Of a stretch of DNA of 64,000 nucleotides, positions 18,839-28,291 are shown piece by piece (position 1 is the first letter of the stretch; each line of letters opens with the position of its first letter). The stretch is from assembly GCF_018139645.1 (NCBI RefSeq), contig NZ_JAGSPM010000001.1, positions 124,001 through 188,000 on the forward strand, given 5' to 3'. The notes under the pieces were generated by a model. The model saw only the letters and a list, made by a program, of their open reading frames with translations, was not told the origin of the DNA and made no database searches. The translations under genes were made by a program, and so were the position numbers. This stretch comes from Affinundibacterium baiyunense (lineage in GTDB: Bacteria; Pseudomonadota; Gammaproteobacteria; Burkholderiales; Burkholderiaceae_D).

Positions 18839-19597
18839 TTATTCGACCATATATTTCTTTTTTAATGTGTCGATTAAGCCAGTAGTCTTTACCTTATCAA
18901 ATGCCAACCGAATTTTTTTGATGGTGATGGGGTCACATTTTTTATTGATGGCAAAGTAGAGTTGAAATTCGTCATTTAAAACATACACCGCTTCCATCGC
19001 GTCTTTCGGATAGGGCAGTTGATTCAATTCATAGTTTGCACCAGCTCTAGTTGCAAGGATTAGGTCGACCCGTTTAAAGAAAAGTTTTTTTAGGTTCGAC
19101 GCGGTTGTAGGCGCCTCGTCAATTTGCTTGCGTGGGAATAAACCTCGATCCATGACTAGCTTGAGACTGGAAGTATCACGTACGATACTGACCGTGTACT
19201 TCTTTAAATCCTCTTTGCTATTGATTTGAATATCTTTGCGTTCAGCCAGTTTGAATAGCCATAATTTTCGTGTCGCAACTGGGCCTATCCATTCGAAGTT
19301 TTCTTCGCGTTCTGGCGTTCGGGTGGTGGTATAGATAAGGCTATTCGCTTCTTCACTCGCCTGTTGAAAAGCACGATTCCAGCTCATTAACTTGTAACTG
19401 GCGTCGATCTCCGCTTCGCGCAAGACGGCTTGTAGCAGTTCGGTCGAATAGCCTGTTAGCTTGCCGTTTTTTTCATAACTATAAGGCGGCCAAGATTGCG
19501 TGTAGACGTGCAGCGTTTGGGCTTGTAGCAAGCTTGCGGCAACCACAAGTGATATTGCCAAACTAATTTGAGACAACCGCAAACGAAGTTCGCGCAC
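18839..19597 (-). CDS. Periplasmic solute-binding protein, family 3
   Basis: Substrate-binding protein of the SBP_bac_3 (amino-acid-binding) fold, 252 aa. The signal peptide (about residues 1-27) ends LLQAQ. The mature start TLHVYTQSWPPYSY and the GKLTGYSTELLQAVL segment are typical of the first lobe, and a TRTPEREENFEWIGPV segment follows. No ABC permease or ATPase genes are nearby, so it may serve a distant transporter or a sensory role. The ligand is unknown. It converges with the ligase gene across 61 bp in which I see no clear terminator. Confidence 0.85.
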   Translation of the reverse strand: MRELRLRLSQISLAISLVVAASLLQAQTLHVYTQSWPPYSYEKNGKLTGYSTELLQAVLREAEIDASYKLMSWNRAFQQASEEANSLIYTTTRTPEREENFEWIGPVATRKLWLFKLAERKDIQINSKEDLKKYTVSIVRDTSSLKLVMDRGLFPRKQIDEAPTTASNLKKLFFKRVDLILATRAGANYELNQLPYPKDAMEAVYVLNDEFQLYFAINKKCDPITIKKIRLAFDKVKTTGLIDTLKKKYMVE

Positions 19598-19915
19598 TTT
19601 GCTCTCAATATCAGAAAATTGATGCCTTATGGTAATGCTGAATCAGATGATAAGCAAGAAAGCTGTCGATAACTTGTTATGTATAAAAAATTTCACTGAT
19701 TTGAAGAGACTTCCGTACAACATACCGCGTGGCCGGACTTTGAAGAGACTCTGGCAGCAAGTGTCTTAGATGCACTAGCTAAGACACCGTAGCATCGCGA
19801 TGTTTTTCTATCTAAAGTTTGATCGCGTCCGGCACTTGCGCTGAGGTCTCATTTGTTGGTTTTGCATGCCTTTTATTTATGTGCTGATGCAATTTGTTGT
19901 AGCAATGCTCAGCTA
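19598..19915. other. Intergenic gap with short repeats, no gene seen
   Basis: This 318 bp lies between the ABC-F stop and the binding-protein start (both minus strand). It holds a 12 bp direct repeat TTTGAAGAGACT at 19700-19711 and 19739-19750. An inverted repeat GTGTCTTAG / CTAAGACAC lies at 19761-19769 and 19779-19787, and a CATCGCGATG palindrome at about 19794. No ORF was supported. The repeats could belong to the promoter of the binding-protein gene. Confidence 0.5.
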
Positions 19916-21916
19916 CTAATTCGCTGCTTCTAAAAACTCCTGTTGCTCCAACCAGTCGGCTTCCAATTGATCTAGCTCTTTGACCACATAGGCTTGATCC
20001 AATAGGAGATTTTTTAGCTTCTCTTTGTTGGCGTCGTCGTAAATTGCACTATCTTCGAGTTGCTTGCTGTAGTCTTCTTTTTTGAGATTCAGTTTAGCCA
20101 TTTGCTCTTCTAAGCGTTTAATGCGCGCTTCGATTGGTTTGCGTAATGCAGCAATACGCTGACGCTCTTCGGCATCACGGCGCTTGCGTTCTTTGTCATC
20201 GATAGGCGTGCTCGGTACTGGCTGGGCTTGCGGCAGAGCGCTTGCTTTTTCTTTTGATTTGCTTGGTAGTGTCGTAGGGGTGGCTGCTGCCGCGGCTTGT
20301 TCCAATTTGGTTTTATACAGCCAATCTTTGTAGTCGTCTAAGTCACCATCGAATGGTAAGAGCTTGCCGTCGGCAACAATAATAAATTGGTCGGTCGTGG
20401 CACGTAATAGATGACGATCATGTGAGACCACCACCAAGGTTCCTTCGAATTGAGCGAGCGCTTCGGTTAATGCTTCACGTGTTTCTAAATCTAAATGGTT
20501 AGTCGGTTCATCGAGTAATAACAGGTTAGGGCGCTGCCAAACGATCATCGCCAATGCTAAGCGTGCTTTTTCTCCGCCAGAAAATGGCGCGATTGGGCTG
20601 GTGACCATGGTTCCTGGGAAATTGAATCCACCCAAAAAGTTACGCAATTCTTGCTCGCGTACATCGGATGCAATATGTGCCAAATGCCACAATGGCGATT
20701 CGTCATGTCGCAACATTTCTACTTGATGCTGGGCGAAGTAGCCTATCGATAAACCTTTGCCCGTCGTAATCGAACCTTTGAGTGGCGCCAGTTCACCGAC
20801 GATGGTTTTGATGAGTGTTGATTTACCCGCACCGTTGATTCCAAGTAGACCAATGCGCTGACCGATTTGCAGCGAAAATTTCACGTCGCCGACAATTTTC
20901 TTTTCGGTAAAACTGTGATCAGTTTGTGACTCCAGTCGATAACCACAATCGACATCGTCCATCACTAACATAGGATTCGGTGCGCTCAAAGGTTCGCGGA
21001 ATTCAAATGAAAATTCAGCCGCTGCACGTAATGGTGCCAATTCTTCCATTTTTTCCAAAGCTTTGATACGACTTTGTGCTTGTTTCGCTTTTGATGCTTT
21101 TGCCGCAAAACGATCAATAAACGATTGCAGATGAGCGCGTTTGCGATTTTGTTTTTCAATTGAGCTCTGTGCCAGAATCAATTGCGCGGCGCGTTGGCGT
21201 TCAAACGCAGAATAGTTACCTGAATAGCGTTTTAATTTGCGCTCATCAATATGTACGACGACGTTGACAACACCATCTAAGAAATCTCTATCATGCGAGA
21301 TGATGATCAAGGTTCCTTCGTAGCGTTTGAGCCAATCTTCTAGCCAGATAATTGCGTCCAAATCCAAATGGTTGGTTGGTTCATCGAGCAGCAGTAAATC
21401 AGATTTGCACATCAATGCTTGTGCTAGATTTAAACGCATGCGCCAACCACCGGAGAAACTCGCTACCGATTGTTCCATTTGTTCCAGCGTAAAACCTAAG
21501 CCCAGTAACAATTGTTCACCACGTGAGCGCACCGTGTAGGCGTCTGCATCAGCTAAGGCACCATATACCTCACCGATGGCGATGCCGTTATCATGTGATT
21601 CTGGTTGCGCTTCGAGTTCTGCTAATTGTGCTTCTAATTTTCTTAGTGTGACATCGCCGTCAATCGCGTAATCAATCGCGCTGCGTTCGAGTGGTGGGGT
21701 CTCTTGTGCGACATGTGCCAATTGCCATTTGGCGGGGAACTCGATGCTGCCTTGATCTGGGTGTAATTCGCCTCGTAGCATTGCAAACAGGCTGGATTTA
21801 CCCGCGCCATTGGAGCCAATCAAGCCGATCTTGTCGCCGGGATTGAGTGTGACATCGACGCTGTCGAAAAGTGGCTTGGTGCCGCGGGCGAGGATGACCT
21901 GTTGAAGACGTATCAT
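19916..21916 (-). CDS. ABC-F family ATPase (YheS/Uup-like)
   Basis: Soluble twin ATPase without membrane domains; ABC-F proteins act on the ribosome to relieve stalled or difficult translation. The first nucleotide-binding domain has Walker A GSNGAGKS (34-41) and signature FSGGWRMRLNLAQAL. A helical inter-domain linker (about 240-310) carries RKRAHLQSF and a lysine-rich stretch. The second domain has GINGAGKST and FSGGEKARLALA. A charged C-terminal extension (about 535-666) with EERQRIAALRKPIEARI looks like the coiled-coil of YheS/Uup proteins. The length of 666 aa fits. It lies downstream of prmB behind a terminator. Confidence 0.93.
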   Translation of the reverse strand: MIRLQQVILARGTKPLFDSVDVTLNPGDKIGLIGSNGAGKSSLFAMLRGELHPDQGSIEFPAKWQLAHVAQETPPLERSAIDYAIDGDVTLRKLEAQLAELEAQPESHDNGIAIGEVYGALADADAYTVRSRGEQLLLGLGFTLEQMEQSVASFSGGWRMRLNLAQALMCKSDLLLLDEPTNHLDLDAIIWLEDWLKRYEGTLIIISHDRDFLDGVVNVVVHIDERKLKRYSGNYSAFERQRAAQLILAQSSIEKQNRKRAHLQSFIDRFAAKASKAKQAQSRIKALEKMEELAPLRAAAEFSFEFREPLSAPNPMLVMDDVDCGYRLESQTDHSFTEKKIVGDVKFSLQIGQRIGLLGINGAGKSTLIKTIVGELAPLKGSITTGKGLSIGYFAQHQVEMLRHDESPLWHLAHIASDVREQELRNFLGGFNFPGTMVTSPIAPFSGGEKARLALAMIVWQRPNLLLLDEPTNHLDLETREALTEALAQFEGTLVVVSHDRHLLRATTDQFIIVADGKLLPFDGDLDDYKDWLYKTKLEQAAAAATPTTLPSKSKEKASALPQAQPVPSTPIDDKERKRRDAEERQRIAALRKPIEARIKRLEEQMAKLNLKKEDYSKQLEDSAIYDDANKEKLKNLLLDQAYVVKELDQLEADWLEQQEFLEAAN

Positions 21917-21951
21917 AAATAACTAACAAATAGAAAAGCGTAGCGAACTAC

Positions 21952-21993
21952 AAAAATAAAAATGCTCAAAACGCTTTATCAAACGTTTTGAGC
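21952..21993 (-). terminator. Terminator of the dap-prmB cluster
   Basis: A 10 bp perfect stem GCTCAAAACG / CGTTTTGAGC (21964-21993) with a 10-base loop is followed on the minus strand by ATTTTTATTTTT. It sits between prmB and the ABC-F gene. Confidence 0.88.
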
Positions 21994-22019
21994 GATAAGG
22001 CGAAGCGCAAGAAAAGTGC

Positions 22020-22922
22020 TTAACTAGCTTCTTGCAATTGTTCTGCGGTGAGCAGGAAAACCATATCATCACCGGCGCTGGTCGATAGCCAAGTTAAACC
22101 ATATTCAGCGAATGCTTCTTCGGCAAAAACACGTTCATTGCCAATCTCGACCATTAAAATACCATTTGGTTTGAGTCGTGATGCGGCGCCTGCCACGATT
22201 TTGCGCACTAGATCCATACCATCGTCGCCACCAGCTAAGGCGATTTGTGGCTCATGTAAATATTCTTTGGGCAGTTTGCTCATTGAATGTGAGTTCACAT
22301 ACGGCGGATTGGTAATGATCATGTCGTATAACTTGTCAGGGATATTGGTGTACAAGTCGGACTCAATCAAAGTAATGCGATCTTCTAATTCATAAGTGGC
22401 GATATTTTTAGCTGCGACCGCCAACGCATCTTTAGAAATATCCACCGTATCAACATGTGCATTTTCAAAAGCGTCCGCTAACATGATAGGCAGGCAACCA
22501 GATCCAGTGCACAGCTCGAGAATGTCGGTGACTTCTTCGGGATCTTGTACCCACGGTGTAAAGCGCTCAGGAATTAACTCTGCGATAAATGAGCGTGGCA
22601 CAATCACGCGCTCATCAACATAGAAGTTATAAGTGCCTAACCAAGCTTCATTAGTAATATAGGAAGCGGGTATACGATCTGTTGCACGACGTTCAATGAC
22701 AGCGATCGCCGCATCAATTTCGTGCGGTAAGAGACGTGCATCCAAGAACGGTTCAATTTTATCGAGCGGTAACTTTAACGTGTGCAGCAATAAATAAGCG
22801 GCTTCATCCAAAGCATTGGCACTGCCATGTCCGAAAAAAAGTTGTGCCGTGTTAAAGCGTGTTACCGCGTAGCGCAATAGGTCTCGCAGTGTTTGGAACG
22901 GGAGCGTATTTGCATTCGTCAT
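22020..22922 (-). CDS. prmB: Ribosomal protein uL3 glutamine methyltransferase
   Basis: N5-glutamine methyltransferase that modifies ribosomal protein L3. The SAM motif ILELCTGSGCLPI lies near 134-146 and the NPPY motif that binds the target glutamine at 205-208. An N-terminal helical domain (about 1-95) is present as in HemK/PrmA-type enzymes. The stretch after NPPY (VNSHSMSKLPKEYLHEPQ) is characteristic of PrmB rather than PrmC. The length of 300 aa is normal. It starts seven bases after the dapE stop and is probably co-transcribed with the dap genes. Confidence 0.94.
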   Translation of the reverse strand: MTNANTLPFQTLRDLLRYAVTRFNTAQLFFGHGSANALDEAAYLLLHTLKLPLDKIEPFLDARLLPHEIDAAIAVIERRATDRIPASYITNEAWLGTYNFYVDERVIVPRSFIAELIPERFTPWVQDPEEVTDILELCTGSGCLPIMLADAFENAHVDTVDISKDALAVAAKNIATYELEDRITLIESDLYTNIPDKLYDMIITNPPYVNSHSMSKLPKEYLHEPQIALAGGDDGMDLVRKIVAGAASRLKPNGILMVEIGNERVFAEEAFAEYGLTWLSTSAGDDMVFLLTAEQLQEAS

Positions 22923-22929
22923 AGCATTC

Positions 22930-24066
<1,137 letters not shown>

Positions 24067-24447
24067 TTACTTTTCTAAAAAAATGGAAGAATAGAGTTGG
24101 TCGTTGAAACCAACACCCACATAGTCGAGCTGATCGTCGCTGATTTGCAATACTGGACGCTTGATCAAGGACGGATTTGCTAAGATTAAATTCATTGCGC
24201 CAGCTGGTGTTTCTGCCTCATTTTTTTGTGCATCGGATAGTGCGCGCCAGCTTGTTCCTTTACGATTGATCAGTGTTTCAAAGTTTATTTTCTTTAACCA
24301 AATATCGACCTGCGCAGCGCTCAATCCGTCTTTTTTGAAATTATGAAATTCAAACGGGATAGATTGTTGTTCTAGCCAAGTGCGCGCCTTCTTGACCGTA
24401 TCGCAGTTTGGAATTCCAAATAAGGTGATGCTTGAAGATCGGTTCAT
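24067..24447 (-). CDS. yffB: ArsC/Spx-family thioredoxin-fold protein
   Basis: Protein of the ArsC-like family (126 aa). The sequence begins FGIPNCDTVKKARTWL with a single N-terminal active cysteine (C15). FEFHNFKKDGL and the C-terminal LIKRPVL motif are shared with YffB and ArsC. YffB members are poorly characterised; the structure suggests a glutathione-dependent thiol role rather than arsenate reduction. The gene lies between pilU (1 bp away) and dapE (6 bp), a position also seen in other betaproteobacteria. Confidence 0.85.
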   Translation of the reverse strand: MNRSSSITLFGIPNCDTVKKARTWLEQQSIPFEFHNFKKDGLSAAQVDIWLKKINFETLINRKGTSWRALSDAQKNEAETPAGAMNLILANPSLIKRPVLQISDDQLDYVGVGFNDQLYSSIFLEK

Positions 24448-24448
24448 A

Positions 24449-25594
24449 TTACATATTTAAATTAAATTCAGTAAAGGTTGCTTCTGTGTGGCGCTCTAGC
24501 TCAGGCTCGGCTTCGGCCGCTGCTTTTTGTGCTAACGCGGCATCATTGTTGAGCAACCATAAAAGATTGTTCGCAGAATCCGCATTTGCGAGACCTTCTT
24601 CTTGGGTAATTAAGCCGTCCTTAATCAATTGCAGTAAGGCGCGTTCAAAAGTTTGTGAGCCCGGTGCCAAGCTCTTTTCAATCGCTTCTTTAATTTGGAA
24701 AATATTTCCTTGTTCGATCAATTCGGCGACATAGCGCGTGTTGAGCATGATTTCAACAGCTGGACAGCGACCACCGTCCACCGCCTTGATTAATCGCTGT
24801 GAAATTACTGCTTTAATTGCAGAAGCTAAGTCGAGTAATAGCGCGCTACGGTTCTCAATCGGGAAGAAGCTGATGATACGATTTAAAGCTTGGTAGCTAT
24901 TATTCGCGTGTAATGTGGCGACCACTAAATGACCAGATTGGGCATAAGCGATCGCTGCCATCATTGTTTCCAAGTCACGAATTTCGCCAATCAAAATGAC
25001 ATCAGGTGCTTGACGTAAGGAGTTGCGTAATGCCGTCTTTAAACTATCTGCATCCGTACCAACCTCACGCTGATTCACGATGGATTTTTTACTTCTAAAC
25101 AAATACTCGATTGGATCCTCGATAGTTAATATGTGACCAGTTTTGGTCTCATTCCGATAATCGAGCATAGAAGCAATCGAAGTCGACTTTCCTGAACCTG
25201 TAGCACCGACCACAAGAATTAATCCGCGCTTCTCCATGATTAATTCAGATAAAACTGGTGGTAGGTGCAGCGATGAAATGGCAGGGATGTTGCCCGGTAC
25301 AAAACGGAATACCGCCGAAGTCGATCCACGTTGTCTAAACGCAGACAAGCGGAATCGACCAACGCCAGCCATGCCGATTCCCACATTGAGTTCGTTCTCT
25401 CGCTTGTATTGCGCTATTTGTTCGCCAGATAACACTTCACCAAGCAAAGCCAAAATATTATCTTCATCCATCTTCTGTTGATTGATGGGAAGCAGATTTC
25501 CATTGATTTTTAAATGTATCGGCGAGTTGATGGCGAAGAACATATCGGAAGCGTTCTTGTCCTTCATCAACTGAAACAATCGATCCATTGCCAT
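24449..25594 (-). CDS. pilU: Type IV pilus retraction ATPase PilU
   Basis: Accessory retraction motor of type IV pili in the PilT/PilU family. Walker A GATGSGKST is at 130-138, with LTIEDPIEYLF (Asp-box region), the LRQAPDVILIGEIRD Walker B region and the ATLHANNSYQALNR histidine box. The 381 aa length and the long acidic C-terminal tail (AAAEAEPELERHTEATFTEF) separate PilU from the shorter PilT. No other pilus gene is nearby; it lies inside the dap cluster, apparently in one operon with yffB and dapE. Confidence 0.9.
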   Translation of the reverse strand: MAMDRLFQLMKDKNASDMFFAINSPIHLKINGNLLPINQQKMDEDNILALLGEVLSGEQIAQYKRENELNVGIGMAGVGRFRLSAFRQRGSTSAVFRFVPGNIPAISSLHLPPVLSELIMEKRGLILVVGATGSGKSTSIASMLDYRNETKTGHILTIEDPIEYLFRSKKSIVNQREVGTDADSLKTALRNSLRQAPDVILIGEIRDLETMMAAIAYAQSGHLVVATLHANNSYQALNRIISFFPIENRSALLLDLASAIKAVISQRLIKAVDGGRCPAVEIMLNTRYVAELIEQGNIFQIKEAIEKSLAPGSQTFERALLQLIKDGLITQEEGLANADSANNLLWLLNNDAALAQKAAAEAEPELERHTEATFTEFNLNM

Positions 25595-25681
25595 GATAAT
25601 TCCTCTACGAAAATAAAAAGGATGAAACCTGAAGTTTTAATACAATGACTTAGCGTTGGATAAGGTGCTTGAATTGACTAA

Positions 25682-26509
25682 TTAAGCACCGCGCAATAAT
25701 TCGTTGATGCTGGTTTTTGATCGCGTTTGTGCATCAACACGTTTTACGATCACAGCGCAATACAAACTATATTTGCCACAAGCAGATGGCAAGTTGCCAG
25801 AGACAACGACCGAGCCTGCTGGTACGCGGCCATAACTAACTTCGCCTGTCGCACGATCATAAATTTTGGTCGATTGACCGATATACACGCCCATCGAGAT
25901 TACCGAATTCTCTTCGACGATCACTCCTTCCACTACTTCAGAGCGCGCACCGATAAAACAATTGTCTTCGATGATGGTTGGATTCGCTTGCATAGGTTCA
26001 AGCACGCCACCGATGCCTACGCCACCAGATAAATGCACATTTTTTCCGATTTGCGCGCAAGAACCAACAGTAGCCCAAGTATCGACCATAGCGCCTTCAT
26101 CGACATAGGCACCAATGTTGACGTAGGAAGGCATTAACACAACATTTTTGCCGATAAAACTACCACGACGTGCGACTGCAGGTGGCACGACGCGGAAGCC
26201 GCCTTTTGCGAAATCTTCTGCCGTATAGTTTGCAAATTTGGTAGGAACCTTATCGAAAAATTGCATGTGATCGCCAGATGGCATGACGATGTTGTCTTCT
26301 AGGCGGAAAGACAATAACACGGCTTTCTTTACCCATTGATTGACTTGCCATGCTCCGTCCAATTTCTGTGCCACACGCAAACTGCCTGAGTCGAGTTGTT
26401 CGAGTACATACGCAACTGCTTCACGCAATTCTGTTGGTGCATTTTTTGGTGAGAAATTTGCACGGTCTTCCCAAGCTTGATCGATGATGTTTTGTAATTG
26501 CTGTGTCAT
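25682..26509 (-). CDS. dapD: Tetrahydrodipicolinate N-succinyltransferase
   Basis: Transfers succinyl from succinyl-CoA to 2,3,4,5-tetrahydrodipicolinate, the first committed step of the succinylase lysine/DAP branch. Left-handed beta-helix hexapeptide repeats fill about residues 105-235 (for example [20 protein letters not shown] and [15 protein letters not shown]). An N-terminal helical domain begins [13 protein letters not shown]. The length of 275 aa is typical. It lies 87 bp upstream of pilU and 136 bp downstream of dapC. Confidence 0.96.
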   Translation of the reverse strand: MTQQLQNIIDQAWEDRANFSPKNAPTELREAVAYVLEQLDSGSLRVAQKLDGAWQVNQWVKKAVLLSFRLEDNIVMPSGDHMQFFDKVPTKFANYTAEDFAKGGFRVVPPAVARRGSFIGKNVVLMPSYVNIGAYVDEGAMVDTWATVGSCAQIGKNVHLSGGVGIGGVLEPMQANPTIIEDNCFIGARSEVVEGVIVEENSVISMGVYIGQSTKIYDRATGEVSYGRVPAGSVVVSGNLPSACGKYSLYCAVIVKRVDAQTRSKTSINELLRGA

Positions 26510-26645
26510 GTGATTGTCGATTAAAAGTAAAAAATTGAAAGTGATTTTTGAGAACGATTTACGAGAGCTTGCGTGCTAATAAAGAACTGTTACTTAGATA
26601 GCTTCATTTGTTCGCACTGTTATGTGTTTCTATGTATTTGCTTAA

Positions 26646-27884
26646 CTAGTTCATCAGTTGTTTCACGAAGCTGGCGATTCTTTGCGCAGCTTCCATGCAT
26701 TCTTCAACTTCGGCCACTAATGCCATGCGTATCCTTTGGCTACCAGGGTTGATTCCATGTGCCTCTCGTGCCAGAAAACTACCTGGTAAGACTGTGATAT
26801 TATAGTCTCGGTAAAGACCTTGGGCGAACTCTGTGTCAGAGATTTGAATGTATTTATCGACGCGAGCCCATAGGTAAAAGGCCGCATCAGGAAGTGCTAC
26901 ATCAAGCACCTCCTGTAGTACTGGGGTAACTTGAGAAAATTTCTTGATATACAGTGCACGGTTTTCTATGACGTGTTGCTCGTCATTCCATGCCGCAATC
27001 GATGCCGCTTGGATACTTGGAGACATTGCTCCACCGTGGTAGGTGCGATAAAGTAAAAACTGCTTAATAATTTTTGCATCGCCAGCCACAAAGCCTGAGC
27101 GCATTCCAGGTACATTTGAGCGCTTAGACAAACTTGAAAGTGTAATGAGTCGTGGATAGTCATTACGTCCCAGAGCACGGGCGGCAGCCAAGCTGCCAAG
27201 TGGTGCTGTGTCACCGAAATAAATTTCTGAATAGCATTCATCTGCTGCAATTACGAAATTGTAGCGATCAGATAAATCAAACAATTCTTTCCAATCTTCG
27301 AGAGTCAATACGGCGCCAGTTGGATTTCCTGGCGAGCAAACATAAAGCAACTGTGTGCGTTGCCAAATCGAATCAGGCACTTGGCTAAAATCAGGCGCAA
27401 AATTTTTCGCAGGATTGGCATTCGCAAAATATGGCTCAGCGCCCGCGAGGTAGGCTGCTCCTTCGTATATTTGATAGAAGGGATTCGGGCACATCACAAT
27501 TGGCTTGCCTAAATTACCTAAGCCATTTTGCTGCGGATTAATTACGGCTAGCGCCAGTGAGAATAGCGCTTCACGAGAACCATTTACCGGCAAAATCTGT
27601 GTCATTGGATCGAGCGCTGGAATCGCGTAGCGCTTGACTAACCAATTGCTGATGGCTGCGCGTAAATTGTCGCTGCCGTTGGTGGATGGATAATTGGCGA
27701 GTCCGTTTAAATTAGCAACTAGTGCATCTTTGATTAGCTGGGGCGTTGCATGTTTAGGTTCACCGAGTCCTAAGCTAATCGGTTTATAGCTTGGATTGGG
27801 AGTAATGCCGTCAAATAGCTGTCTTAATTTTTCAAAAGGATATGCTTGTAGTTTTTCTAAATTGGGATTCACGGAGAAATTCAC
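26646..27884 (-). CDS. dapC: Succinyldiaminopimelate transaminase
   Basis: PLP-dependent class I aminotransferase that converts N-succinyl-2-amino-6-ketopimelate to N-succinyl-LL-DAP. The PLP lysine is in LSSLSKRSNVPGMRSGF. Other family motifs are CSPGNPTGAVL, ADECYSEIYF and RIRMALVAE. The beginning NPNLEKLQAYPFEKLRQLF and the position beside dapD identify it as DapC. The length of 412 aa is normal. It is the first gene of the minus-strand dap cluster and diverges from smc across 407 bp. Confidence 0.93.
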   Translation of the reverse strand: MNFSVNPNLEKLQAYPFEKLRQLFDGITPNPSYKPISLGLGEPKHATPQLIKDALVANLNGLANYPSTNGSDNLRAAISNWLVKRYAIPALDPMTQILPVNGSREALFSLALAVINPQQNGLGNLGKPIVMCPNPFYQIYEGAAYLAGAEPYFANANPAKNFAPDFSQVPDSIWQRTQLLYVCSPGNPTGAVLTLEDWKELFDLSDRYNFVIAADECYSEIYFGDTAPLGSLAAARALGRNDYPRLITLSSLSKRSNVPGMRSGFVAGDAKIIKQFLLYRTYHGGAMSPSIQAASIAAWNDEQHVIENRALYIKKFSQVTPVLQEVLDVALPDAAFYLWARVDKYIQISDTEFAQGLYRDYNITVLPGSFLAREAHGINPGSQRIRMALVAEVEECMEAAQRIASFVKQLMN

Positions 27885-27998
27885 TTAAAAATTACGGATA
27901 AAAAATCTGAAAAGAAAACAGCTGGTCTGATGCAGAATTTGCACACAAAATCTAATGAAACAAGCCAACGCGGTTTCTGAAAAATCTGCTAGCTGCGT

Positions 27999-28004
27999 AT
28001 TATA
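27999..28004 (-). promoter_or_regulatory. Candidate -10 element for dapC
   Basis: On the minus strand the sequence reads GCTATAATACGC, a perfect TATAAT about 115 bases before the dapC start. The matching -35 region is poor. A similar GCTATAAT box lies before typA. Confidence 0.4.
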
Positions 28005-28130
28005 GCTGCGCTTGCACTTAATTCTATGCACGGATTCAAGAAGCTTCGCCATTTATGTCATAAAACTGTGGAGACTTAGGATTTTTAACATCGTTTGCTA
28101 ATCAAAATCTGTAAAACTTGGCATCGTGAA

Positions 28131-28139
28131 TGTTATGAT
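28131..28139 (+). promoter_or_regulatory. Candidate extended -10 promoter upstream of smc
   Basis: TGTTATGAT fits an extended -10 element (TGn plus TATGAT). Transcription would start near 28146 and give a leader of about 145 bases before smc. I saw no good -35 element. Confidence 0.3.
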
Positions 28140-28284
28140 GTGCGGTCTTACTTGTCCGAACTGCAAGGAGATAGGTAATGAGAAGATGTACTTTTATTGC
28201 GTTTGTGAAAAAATAAAAGATCTTTTGGTAGCGAATCTGAAGCCGATTGAGTTTGTGTATTTTGGTCTAAAAATCGATAAATAA
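28135..28284 (+). CDS. Possible 49-aa cysteine-rich small protein
   Basis: An open frame from ATG 28135 (a second ATG follows at 28138, an in-frame GTG lies at 28126) to TAA 28282-28284, just eight bases before the smc start. It would encode 49 aa with an N-terminal CGLTCPNCKE segment and a later CVC, five cysteines in all, reminiscent of a small zinc ribbon, followed by a KIKDLLVANLKPIEFVYFGL tail. No ribosome site is visible, and the proposed extended -10 box overlaps its start, so either the box or this ORF is likely to be wrong. I do not recognise the sequence. Confidence 0.25.
   Translation: MMCGLTCPNCKEIGNEKMYFYCVCEKIKDLLVANLKPIEFVYFGLKIDK
28178..28216 (+). CDS. Possible 12-aa leader peptide upstream of smc
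   Basis: A perfect AAGGAG (28165-28170) stands seven bases before ATG 28178, which opens a 12-codon frame (MRRCTFIAFVKK) ending at TAA 28214-28216. The ribosome site is better than that of most genes here. It is out of frame with the 49-codon ORF that spans the same DNA. It could be a translated leader of smc or chance. Confidence 0.3.
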   Translation: MRRCTFIAFVKK

Positions 28285-28291
28285 AAATAAC

